From: Clytia hemisphaerica
Lineage: Eukaryota; Cnidaria; Hydrozoa; Leptothecata; Clytiidae
NCBI GenBank assembly: GCA_902728285.1
Contig: CACVBU010000739.1
Span: 109,116 to 173,115 of the forward strand
Length of the DNA: 64,000 nucleotides
Reading direction: 5' to 3'
The translations under genes and the position numbers were made by a program. Below are positions 58,383 to 64,000 of the stretch, in pieces (the first letter of the stretch is position 1; each line of letters opens with the position of its first letter). Below the pieces are notes generated by a model. That model made no database searches. It saw nothing but the letters and a program-made list of their open reading frames with translations, and had not been told where the DNA came from.

Positions 58383-61300
58383 CCTTTCCAGCGCGCAAGG
58401 TTTATAAAATTCCGCGCTGTCTGCGCGCAAGGTTTTTTGGGAAAATGAAGGGTTAAACAAAAATTGTAATAACTTCAAAACTAAAAGTCTTTAGGTAAAA
58501 AGTAAATACTTTCTGAAAAGCATAATAAATTGTCTATCAAATAAAAAAAACTAGAACTCAAAAAATCAATCTCAGCTGAAATGGCAGGACTGGAAACTAG
58601 AGTCTTTTTTTTCAACTTTTTCGCTTATGTCACTTTTTCGGTACTTTTTGAATCAATAAAAAAAAAAAATGGGGGAAAGTTAATTATATTTTTTTTCTTT
58701 GATTCTGTATTGTAGATTGGACTTATAAGAATGAGAAAACCAAAGGATATCATCAGAAAAACTCAAAATCAAAAGATATTCAAGTTTGGGCATATGCCAT
58801 TTTCAGCGAAAAAATCTAATAAAATCTCAATTTTAGCAAAAAATTGAAATAATCTATGAAATGATTCATGGAAACTACAAATGGGGAAAAAATATTAGAA
58901 GGAGTCAAAAACCACTATTTATAAAGCTAACAAAAGACTAAAAGTAAAATAATAATCTGAATTGAGGCTGGGTTCAAGTAATACAGGCTAGAGATTTACT
59001 GGTTGACGGTAGCGGTATAAGTCTAAAATTTGGATTTTCAAACAATTTCGGAGTGAAAAGTTAGATTTGATAAAGGACAAAGCCTGGCCTTCAGATTATA
59101 AACAACGTATAATATTTTAGCAAATAAAACTCCTTATCCCTATTTCAAGCCCCTATAGCATGTCTAATGAATAAATTCTACAGCGGAGAACGATAGAGAA
59201 TATCCTTGGACTATCGGTAACGAATATCAACAACAAGTAAAGAATATCAATGACAAGTAGAGATTATCTTATTCCTCTTCAGAGTCTTCAGATTGGCCTT
59301 CCTCTATCTCAATAAGCACATCATCAGTAATATAGTCAAGTTGAGTGTGATAAATTTCAAAACAATTTTCAAAGCATAAGGCAACACCGCAGAACCGACA
59401 CCAAAAACGCACATCTTTTCGGATTCCGTGCTTGTAGCAACGATGGCACTTTCTTTGTGGATTATTTTTTCTCGGTGTTGGAGGAATGGTAGTGATAAAA
59501 TGGCGTTCACTCAATCTCATTAGGTTGGGACCAGCATTGGGGCCGGCTTGAGGAGGATTCATGCCAAAGTGGTGATGTGTGATTATATCCTCGATTATTT
59601 TCATTTTGAATTGAAGATGCGTGGTGATTTTGTCGTCGCATGAAATCTTTGAATAGTAAATAAAACTGTTATACATAGCTATATCCATGAAAAGTTCAGC
59701 AAGCTTTCTGTACCATTTGATCCCTCGATGCTGGGAGGAATAAGGAATAAAAACACGGCTTAGCAGATCCACACACCCCATGGTGCGGTTGTAATCACAA
59801 ATGACGTCGGGCTTGTAGACAGTTTCTTGTGTCGCGTAATTCTTCTTGCCTGAGTCAACAAGAGTACCAAGGTGAATTGTAGAAAGCATGCTTACAATCT
59901 TTTCTTTCTTCGTTTTCGTGGTATCATTCCACCTAAGAACCATGAGGTCATCGTTAAATTTCACTTTTGGACCATCTTCCCGTGTAGGTTTCCACCACCA
60001 AAAGTCCCACGGTAATTCAGCCTTTGCGCGTAATGTCCCATAGCAATCTGTCCTGGCTTTTAGGAGACAGTTTGCAACCTCTGGGGATGTGTAGTAGTTG
60101 TCAAGTGTCACACTGTGGCCTTTTCCCAAAAGATCACCTAACAGACTCAAAACAACTTTAGATTGATTCTTGAGATCCTCAAACTCGGTAGCGAAGTTAA
60201 AAACACCAGTAGGTGGAGTGTAAACTGTTGTCGCACCGGTGTAAATGATGTGAAATGATGATTTCGATAGATAACCACTTCCACTCTCGCAAAGCATGTA
60301 TAGCTTGACACCATATCTTTCACGTTTGTTTGGTATATATACGCGAAAGGACAAACGGCCTTTCCACAATGATAAGTATTCATCTATTGCGACTTCTTTT
60401 TGTGGTGTGTAATTACTTTTGAATTTAGCAAGGAGATAATCCATTGTACTGCGCAGCTTTCTGAGACTGTCGTCTGCTTTTTCATCCTCTGGGGCAGTAA
60501 AATGAATCATTTTTCTGATCTGTTCAAACCTATCCCTCCTCATTAGACGTGGAAAGATGGGTGTGGCAAAGAAGTGATTTTTGCTCCAATAGAGATTATA
60601 TTCAGGTTTCTTTATGACCCCCATTAGCATAGTAACAGCTAAATACATCCACATTTCATCGGTAGTTACAGGCTTCCATAATTTGAAAAGACTTTTTTTT
60701 AGCAGCAATACGCTGTTGAATTTCTGGTGTGTTTATAATAATTTCAGCATACTGGTTGGTTGAATACGCTATATATTCAACAAGGCCATCGGTAACAAAA
60801 ATTTTAAATACACTGAGTGGGTCAAACTCTCCTTCAGGTATATTGTTACAACCAGGAGTTCCTGTAAATCTAAAACCCCCTTTCTCTTGTCGTCCTTGTT
60901 CTGTCCACGGATCCTCTGGATAATCTTGATCGCCTTCGCCTTGATCGCCTTCGCCTTGATCGCCTTCGCCTTGATCGCCTTCTACTTGCCCGTGTCCACG
61001 ACCACGATTTCCACGACCACGATTCCCACGACCACGATTCTCACGACCACGATTCCCACGACCACGATTCCCACGACCTCGTCCCGGTCCATTCCCACGC
61101 ACTGGAGCATTTCCACGACCATGTCCAACAGCAATGTCTCCACCATCTGGCGATTGATTTGCATCTCCATCATTGTCATCTCGTTCTATATCTTGTCCAG
61201 CTGATCTGCCACGTCCAACTACACGGTTCCCACGTCTAACTCCACGATTCTCACGTCCAACTCCACGGTTCCCACGTCTTGGCTTTCTTCCTCGTTTAGA

Positions 61301-62338
61301 TTTTCCCCTTTCATTTGGTGTCGAGTTTGTTTGACAAAGGTCAACGTCACTGTTTGTGCTAGATCCATCCCCATCAGATTCGATTATCTCCTCTTCTGTT
61401 GTTTCCGAAACCTCCCCATTTGACGATAGAGATGACCTTGATCGATCAGAATCAGCAACTGCGCTGCGCCTTGCTGCTTGGGCGCTTTCGCGTTGCGCAT
61501 CAAAACACAGGCCGCGTGTTCGACATCCCCGACCTCTTGAAGCTAGACCCCAACGAGTTCGCGCACGATTTGGGAGAACGCAAGGGGAGATGGTTCCATC
61601 ACTATCTGTTTCATCATTATCAAGCTGAAACTGCTCAAACTGATCTTCAAACTGGTCCTCGTGATTGTCTGAATTTCGGTCATCAAACTGTATCTGATTT
61701 TCCTCCTCTAACTGTTCCTCAGGTATTGGCTCGTCAAGAAATGAATCAAAATTGCCTGCTACGGTACTCATAGTTTCATCTACAACTTCATTGTTAGGGA
61801 CTTCTGTGAAAGAAAACAGAGATAAGACTTCAGTTCTTGCCCATATATCATTTACTTACTTGTCAGTCTATCTACTGGTCTAATATTTGCCTAATTCTGG
61901 GGTCAAAAACACTCAAAACATCAAAAAAATGGAAGTAAAGCAATCTCTCACCATTTTCAGATACAATACTTTCATCAGTGCTTTCATCATCATCAAAATC
62001 TGAGTTAAAATCATCTAAAAATTGATTGATTTCCTCAGCAGTTCTATACTGTGTTTTCTGGGTCGCCATCTTGTAAAAAATGAATTCTTGCGGACTCGGC
62101 AAAAATTTTCGAAAAAGCATGGCATAAATTTGCATAATTATGCGACTGAAACATATGATAATTATATATCGTTGGAAAGCCCTGGGTTTCTAGTTTATGA
62201 TTTTGATAATTTTGAGTACTTTACAGAACCTCAGCAAAGGAGACAAGACCAAATATAGAGACATATGTAAAAACGTATTAGATACGTCTTTCGGAACGTA
62301 TGGCGAACGTATCAGATACGTCTTTCGGGGCCGAAAGG
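58383..62338 (-). mobile_element. Complete piggyBac transposon, 3,956 bp, TTAA duplication
   Basis: TTAA at 58379-58382 and 62339-62342 flanks the element. Ends are CCTTTCCAGCGCGC at the left and CCTTTCGGCCCCGAAAG in reverse at the right; only the first six bases match. The left subterminus repeats GCGCGCAAGGTTT and the right repeats GAAAGACGTATCTGATACGT, so the two ends carry different subterminal motifs. It encodes one transposase on the minus strand. It lies in the CR1-like RT between the IPQGS and FADD boxes. Confidence 0.88.
59269..62069 (-). CDS. piggyBac transposase, two exons, one frameshift
   Basis: Exon 1 (62069-61952) starts MATQKTQYRTAEEINQFLDD. A 148-bp intron (61951-61804, GTGAG...TTTCACAG) keeps phase into exon 2, which begins at 61803. 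An acidic N-terminus is followed by a long Gly/Arg/Asn repeat region (GRGNRGRGNRGRE) and GEGDQ repeats. Then comes the start of the catalytic region (FDPLSVFKIFVTDGLVEYIA). At an A8 run (about 60693-60700) the frame slips by one base; the rest is a 479-residue frame. Catalytic Asp residues are in VAIDEYLSLW, TLDNYYTSPE and MGCVDLLSR. The C-terminus is a Cys-rich domain (KCHRCYKHG, WCRFCGVALC). Such enzymes excise precisely at TTAA. With A7 the protein would be intact, so this is either a recent inactivation or a sequencing slip. Confidence 0.85.
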
Positions 62339-62533
62339 TTAATGACCTACCAGAACATGTTCTATCAAGCATTTTCTTGTTTGCAGACGACACGAAGATT
62401 ATAAAGGAAATCAATTCCATTCTTGACTCCTTAATCGTACAACATGACATCATAGTCAAAAGAAAAGAGATAGTCTGGAAACTGTCATGGCAACGGCGAT
62501 TTCTTTTGTTCGAACTCTTTGCAAGAACTTTTT

Positions 62534-63010
62534 GACTCGGGCCCAGCCCTTTAGGTGCACACATCTTTCAAAATGGTAGACGTTTTGGTGGTACTCTGTG
62601 GGCTTTTTTGTGTTTATCCATGCTTTATGACAGATTTTTGGATTGTTTTGGTTCTTTTACATGCAGATTTTATCTTTATATCCATGTTTTATGATATTTT
62701 GATATGGTGTAGAAGTCTGTTTACGAATTAATGAGCTATTAATGTCTTAAAAACACTATCTGGTGTAAAATTATTTCAAAACAAAATTTAGAATATTATA
62801 AAAGCCTTTTTGTTGTTGATTTATAGCATTATATTTCTGAATTCTTTTCTATTTGGGCTGTATCTGCTTATATCTCTGTACTTTTATGATCCAGTACTCT
62901 TAATAATAAATGTGAAATGTGATATTAAAATGTTTTGATGTTTTTATTCTCTAGATTAAAATTGAAAAAATACGTATATATATTCAACATTCAAGTAGTA
63001 ATATTCAACA
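62534..63010. other. Non-coding stretch before the THAP gene
   Basis: No gene seen. TTTATCCATGCTTTATGAC and TATATCCATGTTTTATGAT recur about 65 bases apart. It may hold the promoter of the gene at 63011; AATAAA-like words are also present. Confidence 0.35.
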
Positions 63011-64000
63011 ATGCCTGGTTCCAACTGTTCCATTTATGGATGTCCAGTATCTAGAAAATCGAAGTATAAGGGCATTGGAATCATGAAAATACCATCTGGC
63101 GATTCACCAGTGGAAATAGAATGGAGGAAAAAGCTTATTGGGATTATCACTAAGGGAAGGGTGATCGATGACAATCTCAAAGAAATGATAGAGAAAAAGA
63201 GACTTTTCATTTGCGAGAGACATTATCAATCTCACCAATTGAACAAAGGAGACCGTACCTATCCAAAACCAGGAGAGCTACCATCACTTTTTTTGGATTT
63301 GGGTAAATCAATCAAAAGCCCACCTGTTACCCCTCGTTCATCTTCAATCATTTCAGCCTCAAAAAGGAACCTGTTCCAACAACAACAACAACAATCATCG
63401 TCAACTAATACTTCTGCAAATTATAAGTCACTGGAGGAATTCCAAAAACGTACGTCCCAGTTAAAATTACCAAGTGGGTGGAAATTGAACTATGAAATCC
63501 CAAATAGAAACTCTATCACTTTTATGGACGAAATTCACATGGTACCAAAATTTGAAATCTTTGTTTCCCAGGATTTACAGTTTATGGTTCGTGTTTTTTT
63601 TGTGGAGATTGCCCAATGACAATGATTTGATATTAAATTCTCGAGGTACACTTGAAAATGTGTTTCTTTCAGACTTGATAAAATCACTGCAATCATTAAA
63701 AGTATGTCCTGGTGTTGATGTATCCATGTTTACTTCGAATCATTCATTTGTTAAACACAACGTACCCAAAATATTTTCTCCATCAAATGTCACGACATCT
63801 CAATTTCCCTTGTTTCAAACCGAGTTCAATCGATCAGAATTATGCAAGGTGCTCATATCAAACAATTCTTCCCTCTGCTCCAGCTGTTTGAACCTTCAAT
63901 CAAAAGAAAATGTTTCATTGAAAAGAAAACACAGTTCTCTCACTCAACCAGCAAAATTGAATGCTCCACTCAAACATACTGCTCCTGAAAAACTTGCAGT
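63011..64000 (+). CDS. THAP-domain P-element-like transposase, N-terminal part, runs off the right edge
   Basis: MPGSNCSIYGCPVSRKSKYK opens a THAP zinc finger: C-x4-C near the start, the central Trp in EIEWRKKL, and FICERHY supplying the last Cys-x2-His (about residues 74-77). GELPSLFLDL stands in the usual hydrophobic end box. Ser/Thr/Gln-rich linker and then FEIFVSQDLQFMVRV match the next family segment. At a T8 run (63594-63601) the annotated frame ends soon after; one T fewer would continue through WRLPNDNDLILNSRGTLENV and DLIKSLQSLKVCPGVDVS to the window edge. It parallels the segment in the P-like relic at 52.6 kb but is a distinct sequence. The ATG at 63011 starts the THAP domain, as in functional members. 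Confidence 0.78.

Larger units (their letters stand above)
54903..62533 (+). mobile_element. CR1/L2-like non-LTR retrotransposon, interrupted twice, decayed
   Basis: The order is zinc-finger ORF1, apurinic-type endonuclease, then reverse transcriptase, all on the plus strand. This is the plan of CR1/L2-type LINEs, which copy by target-primed reverse transcription. A 385-bp poly-G element sits between endonuclease and RT (56949-57333), and a piggyBac sits inside the RT (58383-62338). RT sequence resumes at 62343 with the FADD box and fades after about 62450. No poly-A tail or 3' repeat was seen. There are frameshifts in ORF1 and in the endonuclease. Confidence 0.78.
57342..62533 (+). pseudogene. 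Reverse transcriptase domain of the CR1-like ORF2, split by piggyBac
   Basis: The continuous part (57442-58380) has NPKPFWSHVRGKLKSKSGVS, GPDEIHASMLIEL, LPSDWKLAYVTPIYKNKG, NYRPVSLTSVVCKLME, then YFDFAKAFDTVPHRRLM (first catalytic Asp) and GIPQGSVLGPLLFVIYI. The catalytic FADD box follows only at 62380-62391 (FLFADDTKII), after the 3,956-bp piggyBac. Motif order and spacing are those of CR1/L2/Jockey RTs once the insertion is set aside. The thumb and C-terminus past 62450 are not recognisable. Confidence 0.8.

Noticed and set aside
60887-61204. A plus-strand Ile/Thr repeat protein
   Set aside because: It is the antisense of the RG-repeat part of the piggyBac transposase.

Overview
This window looks like a stretch of AT-rich, intron-bearing animal DNA made almost entirely of transposable elements and their remains. 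I recognise no ordinary host gene. The mix is broad: Penelope-type GIY-YIG fragments, a Crypton-type tyrosine recombinase, EnSpm/CACTA, hAT, two P-element-like transposases, piggyBac, a CR1/L2-like non-LTR retrotransposon, tRNA-derived SINEs and more than ten MITE-like elements. That mix and the GT/AG introns fit a marine invertebrate, perhaps a cnidarian. The species cannot be fixed from this sequence alone.

Layout. 1-8.6 kb holds a CACTA-like exon running off the left edge, a GIY-YIG fragment, an unidentified coding relic, a decayed Crypton recombinase joined to a Myb domain, and short tandem repeats. 8.6-16 kb is a minus-strand EnSpm/CACTA transposase gene whose exons can be followed, with MITEs in its introns. 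16-22 kb has a second GIY-YIG fragment, a 48-bp-TIR element and a minus-strand hAT transposase. 22-31 kb is repeat country: two-part repeat copies, poly-G-ended elements, a 68-bp minisatellite. 31-41.5 kb holds a 14-exon minus-strand gene, not visible as long ORFs, with P-loop-ATPase-like features. About 500 bp upstream of its start, a plus-strand multi-exon DDE transposase runs away from it (42-45.8 kb). 46-50 kb is SINE and repeat. 50-54.6 kb holds a P-like transposase and another decayed element gene, both minus. 54.9-62.5 kb is a CR1-like retrotransposon interrupted twice: by a 385-bp poly-G element and by a 3,956-bp piggyBac that entered at TTAA inside the reverse transcriptase. The right edge starts a THAP/P-like transposase.

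Almost every coding unit carries in-frame stops or frameshifts, several of them one base off in a homopolymer run. The window is therefore mainly a fossil record, but insertion order and target duplications can be read directly. The most promising items for a new system are the head-to-head pair (spliced ATPase-like gene plus DDE transposase), the poly-G-terminated element family with 8-bp target duplications, and the recombinase-Myb fusion.
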